A DNA stretch of 64,000 bases from Bacteroidota bacterium (GTDB lineage Bacteria > Bacteroidota > Ignavibacteria > UBA10030 > UBA8401): positions 1-64,000 of the forward strand of contig JBBAAO010000001.1 of the NCBI GenBank assembly GCA_041658205.1, read 5' to 3'. Under the pieces are notes generated by a model. It was not told where the DNA came from, did no database searches, and saw only the letters and a list, made by a program, of their open reading frames with translations. Below are positions 51,067 to 60,693 of this stretch, piece by piece. A program made the position numbers and the translations under genes. Each line of letters starts with the position of its first letter. Position 1 is the first letter of the stretch.

Positions 51067-51404
51067 AGTGCCTCCAATAATTTGTGGTCAACAGAAAGGA
51101 TAAACCTCGTTGAAATTAAAGAATGTGCATACAGAAGTGTTAGCTCCAATGTCGCAAACTATACCATTGATGGCGCATTTTTCAACGTTAAAGAGCTATA
51201 CAAATAAAGACAAAAAAGTATTGTTTAAGGGAATTGAAAAGCCCAAATCAAACAAAGGAAAGTCACCTTGAGCGAATGCAACAAGCCGAAGGGTGTACGA
51301 ACGTAATGAATTGAAGATTATCCCTTATCTGCTTTTGACTCGTTGTAGGAAAAACTATTAAATTCGTTCAGGATGAATAATGAACGAATTCAAAAATAGT
51401 ATTT
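51067..51404. other. Intergenic region with an inverted repeat behind the hybrid regulator
   Basis: No gene. AATTCGTTC (51361-51369) and GAACGAATT (51382-51390) pair 14 nt past the stop of the regulator on the minus strand and are followed there by TAATAGTTTTT, so this may be its terminator. A decayed dispersed-repeat fragment (CACCTTGAGCGAATGCAACA...) is near 51267. Confidence 0.5.
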
Positions 51405-54400
51405 CTACGGGTGTCGTATTTCGTTGGGGAGAAGGCCAAACTGTTCTTGAAAACATTTGGCAAAATAGGAGTGATTTGTAAATCCGACGGAATCTGCAAT
51501 TACTGCAACATTGCCGGCATTCTTTTCGAGAAGTTCCTTTGCCCGCTGCAGACGGATGTATCGGATGAAATCGCTTGGACCAAGATTCGTGATTGCTTTA
51601 AGCTTTCGATGAAGTTGTGACCTGCTCATGAATATCTCACGAGCAAATCTCTCCACTCCAAATTCCGGTTCCGTGATATGTGCGGTAATAATTGCGAGTA
51701 CCTTGTTTAAAAACAGATCATCAAGTGATGCAACGGATATTTCACCTGGTTTTAAGGGAACAGTTCTGCCAAATGTTTCTCTCAGTTTTTTCCTGTTCTC
51801 CAAAAGATTTCGTACGCGCGTGAGCAATTCTTGTGCATCAAACGGCTTTACCAGATAATCATCAGCACCGATATTGAGACCTTTGATCTTATCCTCTTTT
51901 TCTGCTAATGCTGTAAGAAGAATAACCGGAATATGGCTTGTACGTTCATCCTGTTTCAATTCCTTGCAAAGCTCCCGTCCATCCTTCTTCGGCATCATCA
52001 CATCGGTGATGACGAGATCGGGGATCTGGAATTTTGTTTTGCTGAGTGCATCCTCACCGTCTTCAGCTTCGAGAATGGTGTAATGATTTTCCAGTTGTGT
52101 GCGGATGAACGTACGGGCATCCTCATTATCTTCGGCGATCAATATCACGGGTAGCTCTTCGGCATCAACGGGTGATTCTTCAGTATCAATGAATGATGAA
52201 ACAGGTGGAGGTTCTTGTGGTATTGAAATATTTCTAAGTTCTGATGAAAATTCTGAATCGGTATATCCTGACAAGGGAATGCGCACCGTCACGGTAGTCC
52301 CTTCACCTAATTTACTTTCAATTTGCATCGATCCATGATGGATTTCAGCAAGTTCTTTTGAAAGGGAAAGGCCGATTCCAGTTCCTTCTGTTTTGTGGGT
52401 TGCATCTGCGCGATAAAAGCGTTCAAAAACATGCGATAAATGTTCCGGTGCGATGCCTGAACCGTTGTCCTTCACAGAAAAAACAACATCTGGATCTTCC
52501 TTCCACACCTGAACTTCAATAGTCCCGTCCAGTGGAGTGAATTTAATGGCGTTAGAGAGACAGTTCTGCAATATGTGTTCAATCTTCTCAGCATCAATGA
52601 ACACTGTCATGTTTTCTTGCGAGGGTATGAATCTTATTTCAATCTGTTTCTTTGCTGCCGGACTTGAAAAGTATCCTGTGCATCGACGAAGAAGAGAAAC
52701 AACATCTTCCTGCGCAACGCGAAGTTTGATCGTACCCGATTCCATCCGCGAATATTGCAATAACAATTCAATAAGCCGCAGTAATCGATCGGCATTGCGT
52801 TGTATGATACCGAGCTGCACATGAATCTCTTTGTCCATTTTTTTGGTTTGCAAATAGTCAATCGGACCTAAGATAAGCGACAGCGGTGTACGGAGTTCGT
52901 GTGAGACATTGGCAAGAAAACGGGATTTCATTGCATTCAATTCGGTCTGTTTCTCGGTCTGTATATGTTCAGCCAGTAACTTTTGTTCGAGCATAACACG
53001 TTGAAGCCGGATTCGAAATAAACCAAATGTTATTCCTATTATACCAAATGTGTATAAAGCGAACGCCCACCATCGTTGATACCAATACGGCAGGACGGTG
53101 ATATCGAAGGAAAACCTATTCGTGTGTCCTAAAATATGCTCTTCATCCTGAGGCTGAATTACCAATCGGTACGTCCCTGGCCGAAGGTCGGAGTAGTAAT
53201 GATATATCGATCCCCAACGTCTATAGAGGATTGTAACTTGGGGATCAGATCCTTCGAGCCAAAAGTATATGCTGAGACCGGTTATTGAATCTCTCGACTT
53301 GCCGACTATTTCAACTTGAAGAAGATTCTTGCCAGGGTTGAGTGTGAATGAATGATTTGCTGATGACTCATCATACATTGAACGTATTGAATCGTTCACA
53401 ATAACAGTTGTGGACATTCGGCCGGCTTGAAGTATCTCCTGACTAGTAGAACTATGCTCAGTGGGGGAGATCTGTTGTATGATAATCGTCAGTTTAACAA
53501 AAGCATCGGAAGCCCCTTTTCGCAATTGTAGCAACTCCTCAGAAGCCGGACTGACTTCAAAGTGAGATTCTACAGCACCAATATCAGGTGCGTTGCCTGC
53601 GGGAACAGCATGCAGAGCACCGGTTTGATCTCTCTGTGGAAACGGAAAAAGTTTATCAGAAAGACGAAGAGAATTGACTCCCGTTCCAATACATGGACTC
53701 TTTGGAGAAAGACGGAAGAGTGAATCATTCGGAAGGAATTCAGGATTGCGGTCGATATTGTTCCATCCCGGCAATCCTCCCTCAATCAGATTGGTAATCG
53801 ATTGAACATTTCCCCATAACGATACTTGATCGATGCTATTGTTCCACAAGATATTGTTCACAAGAGTAACTTGGGAGCCGGAGGTGATATTGATTCCTCC
53901 TCCGCTGGACATCGCTTTATTTCTGACAATGGTATTGTTGATGAAGACCGCGTATGATTCCTCTCCGACATTAACCGCCCCACCAACCTCGAATGCTTCA
54001 TTCCTCGTCATGATATTGTTCGAAACGATTGTTCTTCCATGCCGTGCAGTTCTTGTTCCAATAAGCAGGGCTCCCCCTATACCGGCAACATTGCGTGAAA
54101 AATAATTCCCCTCCACTATGACATCGTACTTAGCACTTGTTTCAGAAAATATTCCTCCGCCCCAACCGCGGTTTTGAGATTTTACCTGATTGCCGATAAT
54201 AACGTTATTTCGAATACTCCCCGGTTGAGCGATATCGATTCCACCAGCCGCAGCCCAGTTTCCTGAGGAGATGTTTCCAATTATCGAATTGTTGTCGATG
54301 ATGATATAGGGAGGAACATTTTTTCCGCCGGAAGAGTCACGGGCTTCGATGCCGGCTCCAGCGGAGAGATTATTCTTGAGTTTAACAATACTCGACTGAT

Positions 54401-54932
54401 TGGGGAGTGGAATACCTACATTGAAATTTGTGTGAATCATACTTGTGGACAAAGTGTTTTTCGTAATGATGTTGTGTGCGATCCGCATACCGGCGTTTTC
54501 GATATACACACCGCCGCCAAGAATCTCCTCTCTTTTTAGTGAATCATTGTAAATGTATGTTCCTGTTCCGCCGCAAATAGTGAATCCAATAAGTGTGCAT
54601 GTTGTATCTGTTTTTCCCATGATGGTGACGACACTTGCCTTCAGAATATTACGAGGTTTGCTTCCATCAATAATTGTACTAGAAATGTGCGATGTATCAT
54701 TGTACAAAATGAAATGACTGGCCACTGTGATATTTTTGCTGATGCGGATGTTTTCATAGTATCGACCATCATTGACTAAAACAGTATCCCCAATCGCTGA
54801 AGCGTTGATTGCGGATTGAATTGTCCGAAATTGTTGAGGAACACGAAGTTGGGAAGGAACAATAATGGAAGGAAGTGTTACCAGCGACAAGAATATTACG
54901 AATGCCACCAGATGATGTTCTGTTCGATTCAT
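51405..54932 (-). CDS. Hybrid two-component regulator with periplasmic beta-helix sensor
   Basis: 1175 residues; a paralogue of the gene at 33838 with the same order of domains. The signal/anchor HHLVAFVIFLSLVTLPSIIV is followed by a beta-helix beginning LRVPQQFRTIQSAINASAIG and ending APDIGAVESHFE. Then come a Y_Y_Y-like domain (YYSDLRPGTYRLVIQPQDEE), a transmembrane helix near 612-635, kinase motifs SHELRTPLSLILGP (His about 679), DNGSGIAPEHLSHVFERF and GTGIGLSLSKELAE, a receiver with LVITDVMMPKKDG (Asp about 974) and an AraC domain. The kinase-receiver-AraC part is much closer to its paralogue than the sensor is, so the two probably detect different ligands. It heads the beta-helix/S41 pair downstream. 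Confidence 0.93.
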   Translation of the reverse strand: MNRTEHHLVAFVIFLSLVTLPSIIVPSQLRVPQQFRTIQSAINASAIGDTVLVNDGRYYENIRISKNITVASHFILYNDTSHISSTIIDGSKPRNILKASVVTIMGKTDTTCTLIGFTICGGTGTYIYNDSLKREEILGGGVYIENAGMRIAHNIITKNTLSTSMIHTNFNVGIPLPNQSSIVKLKNNLSAGAGIEARDSSGGKNVPPYIIIDNNSIIGNISSGNWAAAGGIDIAQPGSIRNNVIIGNQVKSQNRGWGGGIFSETSAKYDVIVEGNYFSRNVAGIGGALLIGTRTARHGRTIVSNNIMTRNEAFEVGGAVNVGEESYAVFINNTIVRNKAMSSGGGINITSGSQVTLVNNILWNNSIDQVSLWGNVQSITNLIEGGLPGWNNIDRNPEFLPNDSLFRLSPKSPCIGTGVNSLRLSDKLFPFPQRDQTGALHAVPAGNAPDIGAVESHFEVSPASEELLQLRKGASDAFVKLTIIIQQISPTEHSSTSQEILQAGRMSTTVIVNDSIRSMYDESSANHSFTLNPGKNLLQVEIVGKSRDSITGLSIYFWLEGSDPQVTILYRRWGSIYHYYSDLRPGTYRLVIQPQDEEHILGHTNRFSFDITVLPYWYQRWWAFALYTFGIIGITFGLFRIRLQRVMLEQKLLAEHIQTEKQTELNAMKSRFLANVSHELRTPLSLILGPIDYLQTKKMDKEIHVQLGIIQRNADRLLRLIELLLQYSRMESGTIKLRVAQEDVVSLLRRCTGYFSSPAAKKQIEIRFIPSQENMTVFIDAEKIEHILQNCLSNAIKFTPLDGTIEVQVWKEDPDVVFSVKDNGSGIAPEHLSHVFERFYRADATHKTEGTGIGLSLSKELAEIHHGSMQIESKLGEGTTVTVRIPLSGYTDSEFSSELRNISIPQEPPPVSSFIDTEESPVDAEELPVILIAEDNEDARTFIRTQLENHYTILEAEDGEDALSKTKFQIPDLVITDVMMPKKDGRELCKELKQDERTSHIPVILLTALAEKEDKIKGLNIGADDYLVKPFDAQELLTRVRNLLENRKKLRETFGRTVPLKPGEISVASLDDLFLNKVLAIITAHITEPEFGVERFAREIFMSRSQLHRKLKAITNLGPSDFIRYIRLQRAKELLEKNAGNVAVIADSVGFTNHSYFAKCFQEQFGLLPNEIRHP

Positions 54933-54967
54933 TCAAAATCCCCGAATGACAGCATCATAGCCGAAAG

Positions 54968-54996
54968 AACATACATATTTGATCTGTTGGATTCAA
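54968..54996 (-). promoter_or_regulatory. Predicted promoter of the second hybrid regulator gene
   Basis: TTGAAT (54991-54996) and TATGTT (54968-54973) have a 17-nt spacer and lie about 36 nt before the ATG. The layout and the AAATA-GTATGTTCTT block match the paralogous gene at 33838. Confidence 0.6.
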
Positions 54997-55035
54997 CAAT
55001 ATAAAAAAGAACCAAATGATTTTATTCTTGCAGGC

Positions 55036-55108
55036 CGATTGTTCTTTGTTCTGCATGTGCAACCTTGCGAAGGTTGTTTTCATTTTTATTGAAACCTTCG
55101 CAAGGTTT
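55036..55108. repeat. Pair of AACCTTGCGAAGGTT-type palindromes with a sorting-domain scrap
   Basis: CAACCTTGCGAAGGTTG (55060-55076) and AAACCTTCGCAAGGTTT (55092-55108) are each nearly self-complementary and are also complementary to one another. They follow the stop of the SBBP gene at 55114. On the minus strand, in the frame of that gene, they lead into MQNKEQSACKN, a scrap of NEEQSAGWK. They may double as a terminator. Confidence 0.8.
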
Positions 55109-55113
55109 GAAAA

Positions 55114-58104
55114 CTATTTAACGACCAGCATCTTCTTTACCTCGACATAATTACCCGCTTGTATCTTGTAAAAATAAATTCCGCTCGAAACCTTGCTCGC
55201 GTTCCATCGCACTTCCTTCCATCCCGCAGATTGTTCTTCGTTCACCAGCGTCGCCACTTCGCGTCCTAACACATCGTAAATCTCCAGCGTCACCTTACTG
55301 TTGACTGGTAACTGATAACTGATTACCGTGCTCGGGTTAAACGGATTAGGGTAGTTTTGTTGAAGTGTGAATTTCGATGGAATTACAGACGAAACAATTT
55401 TCACCGATGTTGGTGTTTGAGTATATTTGAGAATTGAATAGAAGTTTTGGTAATTCCAATCGTCGCTATATGTTTTGGTACCGGCGATATAGATATTGCC
55501 AATAGCATCCACTTGAATTCCAACGGGTGTATTTCTTATCCTATCAAAGTACGTTGTTGTCCATTCCTCGTTGCCAGCATTATTATATTTTATTGTCGTG
55601 CAGTCGCCTCCGTTGATCCTGCCATACAAGCCTCTAGCAATGTCAGTTTCACCTGTAACGTACACATTCCCATGAACATCAACCGTAATGGATTTTGCAG
55701 CAGCGTCTAAGTGTTCCTCGGGCCGATTATATCTTCGCACCCAGACGGTATCACCATTCGGATTATATTTAATCGTGGCGTAGTCAGAATAGTAAGGTTC
55801 AGATCCATCACTTTCACCCGTAACATACACATTGCCGCTGTTGTCTATGGCAAGAGACGATGGTGAATCATAATTATCTCCGGTTCCATTATATCGCCTC
55901 ACCCAAAGAGAATCTCCATTGGAGTTGTACTTGATCGTGGCGTAATCATAATTTGGCCATATTCCGCTCGCTCCCGTGACGTACACATTTTCGTTAGCGT
56001 CAACAAGAAGGGTGGTCATCCAGTCAGCGCTATTCCCGGGCCCATCGTACCGTCTCACCCAAACGGTATCTCCGTTTTCATTATACTTGATCGTAATGTA
56101 ATCATAGTACCCGCCCGTTTCGCTGCAATTACCTGCAACATACACATTTCCTCTACCATCAATAGCGAGAGATTTTGCTTCAATCCCGGGGTATCGACGA
56201 ATCCAGAACGTATCACCAATTGAATTGTATTTAATCGTGGCATTATCTCCGCTGCTTGAACCCGTTACATACACATACCCGTTACCATCAATGGCTAATG
56301 AAATTGCATTGTCAATACCGTTGTCCGGTCCATTATATCGCCTTACCCATACTGTGTCTCCATTTGCATTGTATTTGATGGTCACGAAATCAGCATATGA
56401 ACCCGAACCGGTACTCATTCCCGTGACATATACATTTCCACTTCCATCAACGGCAATGGATGTTGCATCATCAGTACTATCCACCGGTCCGTTATATCGT
56501 TTTGCCCATTGTATTTCACCATTCTTGTTATATTTGACAGTCGCATAATCGGAAGTTCCAGATGCGTTGTAGCTCGAACCCGTGACATACACGTTCCCAA
56601 CTTCGTCTACAGCAAGGGAAGATGCCCTGTCAGAACTTAGTCCGGGTCCATAAAACAAATTTTGCCAAATTGATGCACCTTTTGTGTTGTATTTGATTGT
56701 TGTAAACTGAGATGTGGAATAAATATAACCGGTAACAAATACGTTCCCGTCTCCGTCAACGGCATGCGATGTTAAACTTCCTTTGCTGTGCTGTACCCAA
56801 GTCTTAACGCCGGCAGAATCGTATTGGATAATAGTGTACTCATCGTCGTTTGACGCGCTCAAACTGGAACCAGTGACGCACACATTCCCGTTTCCATCAA
56901 CAGAGAGCGAGGGGGCTCTAGTGAAAGAACTATTCGGCCAATAATATTGGTACCGTCTCATCCACAATGTATCACCATTCGGGTCATATTTAATCGTTGT
57001 GAATTCACCCATGGCATAGTTTATTGCTCTAATACCCGTTACATACACATTCCTCTTTCCATCAACAGTGAGTGAAGATGGTTCATCGTTACTATTTCCG
57101 GGTCCATTATATCGTCTTGCCCAGATCGTATCTCCATTGGTGTTGTATTTGATAGTAACGTAGTCAACAGATAATCCTGAACAATAGCTTTCCGCGGTTG
57201 CATATACATTTCCACTATCATCAAAGGCAAGTGAAGCGGGTAGATCAAAAGAATTTCCTGGTGTGTTGGAACTTCGTGTCCAAACAGTTTCACCGTTCGC
57301 GTTGTATTTGATCAAGATAAAATTATATACACCTGATAAATAACTTGTCCCTCCTACAAGCACATTCCCGCTTCCGTCAACAGCAATTAAATATGCACTG
57401 TCATCAGAATTTCCCGGCCCTTCATACCTGCGGACCCAGACAGTGTCGCCATTTGTATTATATTTGATCGTGGCGTAATCACCATTGATTTTCCCGCTGA
57501 CATATACATTCCCGCTTTCGTCTCCTGTTATAAAAGCGGCACCGTCATCATAATTTCCCAGTCCACCATATCTTCGTACCCATGCAATCTCTCCATTTGC
57601 ATTATATTTGATCGTTGCGTAATCATTTGATAGACCTTCACTCGTTCCAGTAACGTACACATCGCCGGCTTTGTCCACAACAAGTGAAGCAGCATAGTCT
57701 GAACTGTTTTCCGATCCATTGTAATGCCGTACCCAGAGTTCTTTCCCCGATGAATCAAACTTGATCGTACAATAATCAAATCCGTTCAGGCCGTTTTCGC
57801 ACGTACCAATGACATAGGTATTGCCAAAACCGTCAACCGCAATGCCAGCCGTACTTTGACTTGCGGGAAGCAAACCGGAACCATAATACCTCACCCAGGC
57901 GGTATCAACACCGGTAAAGGTTTTGGAAATAGACCTTTGATATCGTGGTGAAAGATTATGAGATTGTTCCAACAGCTTTTTGTGTACGTGCGAACGCATG
58001 AAATCATTATTTGGCCGTAGCACATTCTTGTTCGATACATCTTGGCCAAAAAGAAACTGAGAAACAAAAACCGTGACTGTGATACATTGCAACAGGAGTC
58101 TCAT
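55114..58104 (-). CDS. SBBP-repeat surface protein with T9SS sorting domain
   Basis: 996 residues. The signal LLLQCITVTVFVSQFLFGQ is followed by about 14-16 highly regular units with the core VDGSGNVYVTGxSxG...DYATIKYNxNGDTVWVRRYNGPG (residues about 65-900). The sorting domain FTLQQNYPNPFNPSTVISYQ...KKMLVVK closes it. It is a long secreted propeller or solenoid; no catalytic motif. The very even repeats suggest recent internal expansion. It shares the HVHKK/IFGSGVDTAWVR-type leader (GVDTAWVRYYGSG) with the genes at 22200 and 60694. Confidence 0.92.
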   Translation of the reverse strand: MRLLLQCITVTVFVSQFLFGQDVSNKNVLRPNNDFMRSHVHKKLLEQSHNLSPRYQRSISKTFTGVDTAWVRYYGSGLLPASQSTAGIAVDGFGNTYVIGTCENGLNGFDYCTIKFDSSGKELWVRHYNGSENSSDYAASLVVDKAGDVYVTGTSEGLSNDYATIKYNANGEIAWVRRYGGLGNYDDGAAFITGDESGNVYVSGKINGDYATIKYNTNGDTVWVRRYEGPGNSDDSAYLIAVDGSGNVLVGGTSYLSGVYNFILIKYNANGETVWTRSSNTPGNSFDLPASLAFDDSGNVYATAESYCSGLSVDYVTIKYNTNGDTIWARRYNGPGNSNDEPSSLTVDGKRNVYVTGIRAINYAMGEFTTIKYDPNGDTLWMRRYQYYWPNSSFTRAPSLSVDGNGNVCVTGSSLSASNDDEYTIIQYDSAGVKTWVQHSKGSLTSHAVDGDGNVFVTGYIYSTSQFTTIKYNTKGASIWQNLFYGPGLSSDRASSLAVDEVGNVYVTGSSYNASGTSDYATVKYNKNGEIQWAKRYNGPVDSTDDATSIAVDGSGNVYVTGMSTGSGSYADFVTIKYNANGDTVWVRRYNGPDNGIDNAISLAIDGNGYVYVTGSSSGDNATIKYNSIGDTFWIRRYPGIEAKSLAIDGRGNVYVAGNCSETGGYYDYITIKYNENGDTVWVRRYDGPGNSADWMTTLLVDANENVYVTGASGIWPNYDYATIKYNSNGDSLWVRRYNGTGDNYDSPSSLAIDNSGNVYVTGESDGSEPYYSDYATIKYNPNGDTVWVRRYNRPEEHLDAAAKSITVDVHGNVYVTGETDIARGLYGRINGGDCTTIKYNNAGNEEWTTTYFDRIRNTPVGIQVDAIGNIYIAGTKTYSDDWNYQNFYSILKYTQTPTSVKIVSSVIPSKFTLQQNYPNPFNPSTVISYQLPVNSKVTLEIYDVLGREVATLVNEEQSAGWKEVRWNASKVSSGIYFYKIQAGNYVEVKKMLVVK

Positions 58105-58158
58105 ACAATCTCCAAAATGTTTATTATGTGAATCCTGATACGATCAAAAATCATTTAT

Positions 58159-60456
58159 TCATTTCATCAATAATATCTTTTTTGTTTCCACAAAATTATT
58201 TGCCTGCATTCTCACCAAATACATTCCACTCGCAAAACCGCTGGCATTCCATTGCACCTCTTTTGTGCCCGCAGATTGTTCTTCGTTCACAAGCGTGGCG
58301 ACTTCACGCCCCAGCACATCGTAAATCTTCAGTGTCACCTTACTGATAACTGGTAACTGATAACTGATCACTGTCGTTGGATTGAACGGGTTGGGGTAGT
58401 TTTGTTGCAATGAGAATACGCATGGTAAAATATTTCTTTGTTTGGTGAAAGATGCTACAACATCAGACAATGGCCGCTGCCAGATACTTGCATTTGTACC
58501 AACGTAGATATGCGTATTGCTTACTGCCATTGCTGAAATATCTGATTGACTCAAATCGGTATTGATAGGAATCCAAAATGTGCCATTATTGGTGGAGAGA
58601 AAGATACCACCCTCAGAGGTTTTCGCAAAAATGTTGCCGTTACTTACTGTGAGAGACTTGACTGCTTTATTTGTTAGACCTGAATTTATTGCCATCCACG
58701 TCGCTCCGCTGTCAGAAGAAAAATAAATACCATCGTCAGTCCCGGCAAAAAGATTCGTACTTATTGTAGTCATGCTTGAGAAATTCGAAAAAGGTGTATT
58801 AGCAGGAGACCAAATCGTATCATTATTGGCTAAAAGAAAAACTCTTCCATTAACACAGGCAAAGATTTTGGTTCCGATAACACCAAAGGCTCGAACTTCA
58901 AGAGTGTGGTAGTCGTTAGGCGTTGCTGGCAGACCTGAATTGAGCGAAATCCAACTTGACCCATTATCGGTAGATCGAAAAACCCCCCGTGAGCCCCAAC
59001 TATCAGCTCCCCAAAACGAGCCTGTGAAAATGCTGCTTCCACAAAAAGCAATTGATCCAATAAAATCTTCCGTCAAGCCAATCGACGTCCAACTATTTCC
59101 ACGATCAGTGGAACGAAATATGCCTTTTGCCGTACGATCCCCAAATTTTGCTCGACCGGCGCAGCCAGCAAACATTACAGAAGAATCTGCAGTATTGGGA
59201 TCAATGGCGAGTGACAAGACGTCTAGATTGTCGAGAGTCTGTGTCCAATTATTGCCATGATCAGAAGTTGAGAGTAAACCGCCGTAATCACCATTAATAC
59301 AATTTGCTCCCGTAAACAATGTGGTACCTCCTGAACCATCGGGGGAAATTAGAAGAGAATTCACAATGGTGTTTGCCGGTAGACCAGAATTTACCGGCGC
59401 CCAATTGGCGCCATTATTGACGGACAGAAAAACACCAAATCGGGTTCCAGCATAGAGAGCAGTTCCATGGATCTCATGGGGTACTGAAACGAGAGAAAAA
59501 ATGCTACGCTTTAGTTTATCATTCAAATGTGTCCAACTTTTACCATTGTTCGTAGAAAAATAATTGCCTTCTTTTTCGGGGATGAAATTATTGAGTCCGA
59601 CTGCTAAAACATTTGAGCAACCCGCGGAAAAACAGTTGAAATAAAGTTTTTGCATTTCTGAATCAACAGCAGTCCAACTGGAACCATGATTAGTTGAAAT
59701 ATAAATCCCGCCAGAATTTGGATATAGTCCTGCGAGCAGATTATCACCACTGACAGCAATAGATGAAATCCGAATTATCGTTGAATCAAAAGAAGACTTT
59801 GGTAAACCATTATTTATCGCGGTCCAAGATGCGCCCTTATCGGTAGAATGGAAAATTCCCTTTTCATAAGATACTGCATAGAGATGCGTATCGCTGTCAG
59901 CTGAAGCCGAACCGACAGCAAGCGAAGTGATATTGAAGTCAATCAAGCCAGAATTTACCGCAGTCCAACTTGCGCCGTTGTTGGTAGAACGGAAAATCCC
60001 GTTTTCCGGGGATCCGGCAAAGATGCTGGCACTACCTGTATTGCCAGTATCGGGGGTGACAGCAAGAAAGGATATAGATGACTGAGACGGTAAACCGACA
60101 TTGACTGCAGTCCAACTTGCACCCGTATCCGTCGAAAGGAAAATACCCGAATCTGTTCCTGCAAAGACAGTCATGGAGCCAGCCCTGTTTGAACTAACTG
60201 CCAGAGAACTGATCACTTTAACCTTCAAGTCGGAATTGGTCGCGGTCCAGTTTTGACCGTTATTTGTGGAAAAATAAATGCCGTTATTTTTTTCATTATA
60301 GAGAGGACTTGCTATGGCGAAAATAATTGAACCGCCGTGTCCATTCGGACTTGAAGCCAGACAATTAATAAAAGGCCCAAAGGGTCCGGTCATTTCTACC
60401 CACTGAGCGCTAAGGCTTTGGAGCGCTAAAAAGATCAGTAGTAAATATTTTTTCAT
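58159..60456 (-). CDS. Asp-box (BNR/sortilin-like) propeller protein with T9SS sorting domain
   Basis: About 765 residues. The ATG at 60456 is chosen because GGAGGTGGT stands directly before it and the signal KKYLLLIFLALQSLSAQ starts there; the frame is open 19 codons further. The body has more than ten repeats of the type GIFRSTDNGASWTAVNSGL, the Asp-box SxDxGxxW motif of sialidase/sortilin/YCF48-like propellers. No sialidase arginine triad could be assigned, so an enzymatic role is doubtful. The sorting domain is FSLQQNYPNPFNPTTVISYQ...KKILLMK. It lies between two SBBP genes on the same strand. Confidence 0.9.
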   Translation of the reverse strand: MKKYLLLIFLALQSLSAQWVEMTGPFGPFINCLASSPNGHGGSIIFAIASPLYNEKNNGIYFSTNNGQNWTATNSDLKVKVISSLAVSSNRAGSMTVFAGTDSGIFLSTDTGASWTAVNVGLPSQSSISFLAVTPDTGNTGSASIFAGSPENGIFRSTNNGASWTAVNSGLIDFNITSLAVGSASADSDTHLYAVSYEKGIFHSTDKGASWTAINNGLPKSSFDSTIIRISSIAVSGDNLLAGLYPNSGGIYISTNHGSSWTAVDSEMQKLYFNCFSAGCSNVLAVGLNNFIPEKEGNYFSTNNGKSWTHLNDKLKRSIFSLVSVPHEIHGTALYAGTRFGVFLSVNNGANWAPVNSGLPANTIVNSLLISPDGSGGTTLFTGANCINGDYGGLLSTSDHGNNWTQTLDNLDVLSLAIDPNTADSSVMFAGCAGRAKFGDRTAKGIFRSTDRGNSWTSIGLTEDFIGSIAFCGSSIFTGSFWGADSWGSRGVFRSTDNGSSWISLNSGLPATPNDYHTLEVRAFGVIGTKIFACVNGRVFLLANNDTIWSPANTPFSNFSSMTTISTNLFAGTDDGIYFSSDSGATWMAINSGLTNKAVKSLTVSNGNIFAKTSEGGIFLSTNNGTFWIPINTDLSQSDISAMAVSNTHIYVGTNASIWQRPLSDVVASFTKQRNILPCVFSLQQNYPNPFNPTTVISYQLPVISKVTLKIYDVLGREVATLVNEEQSAGTKEVQWNASGFASGMYLVRMQANNFVETKKILLMK

Positions 60457-60531
60457 ACCACCTCCAAAATATTTTTGCCAATAGAGCCTTGTAAAGAGTT
60501 TAAACTTTGACAAAGTTTGTTGTTTAATTTT

Positions 60532-60660
60532 TTATTTCATCAACAAAACTTTTTTTATCTCTACAAAACTCTCCGCTGTCATCCTCACCAAATACATCCC
60601 GCTCGCAAATCCTGATGCATTCCATTGTAATTCCTTCCATCCCGCAGATTGTTCTTCGTT
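60532..60660 (-). pseudogene. Intact orphan T9SS tail behind the SBBP gene
   Basis: The minus strand encodes NEEQSAGWKELQWNASGF, ASGMYLVRMTAESF and VEIKKVLLMK-stop with no start codon of its own. It follows the palindrome at 60663 and the stop codon at 60694 in the same frame (162 bases between stops), exactly as at 46755-46917. It may be reached only by stop-codon read-through or be a relic of an earlier C terminus. Confidence 0.85.
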
Positions 60661-60662
60661 TT

Positions 60663-60691
60663 TGTAGGACGGATCGGCGATCCGTCCTACA
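60663..60691. repeat. 29-bp palindrome of the GTAGGACGGAT family
   Basis: Identical in all 29 bases to the copy at 46886-46914, with the same 2-nt spacing from the stop codon of the gene before it and the same in-frame VGRIADPSYK reading. Confidence 0.93.
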
Positions 60692-60693
60692 GA

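Noticed and set aside
55114..58104. Regular repeats considered as a CRISPR-like or non-coding array
   Set aside because: The repeats are in one long frame, about 165-180 bp apart, and encode SBBP units; no short exact repeats with unique spacers.
58159..60456. Asp-box protein considered as a sialidase
   Set aside because: Only the structural Asp-box repeats are visible; the arginine triad and other active-site residues could not be found.
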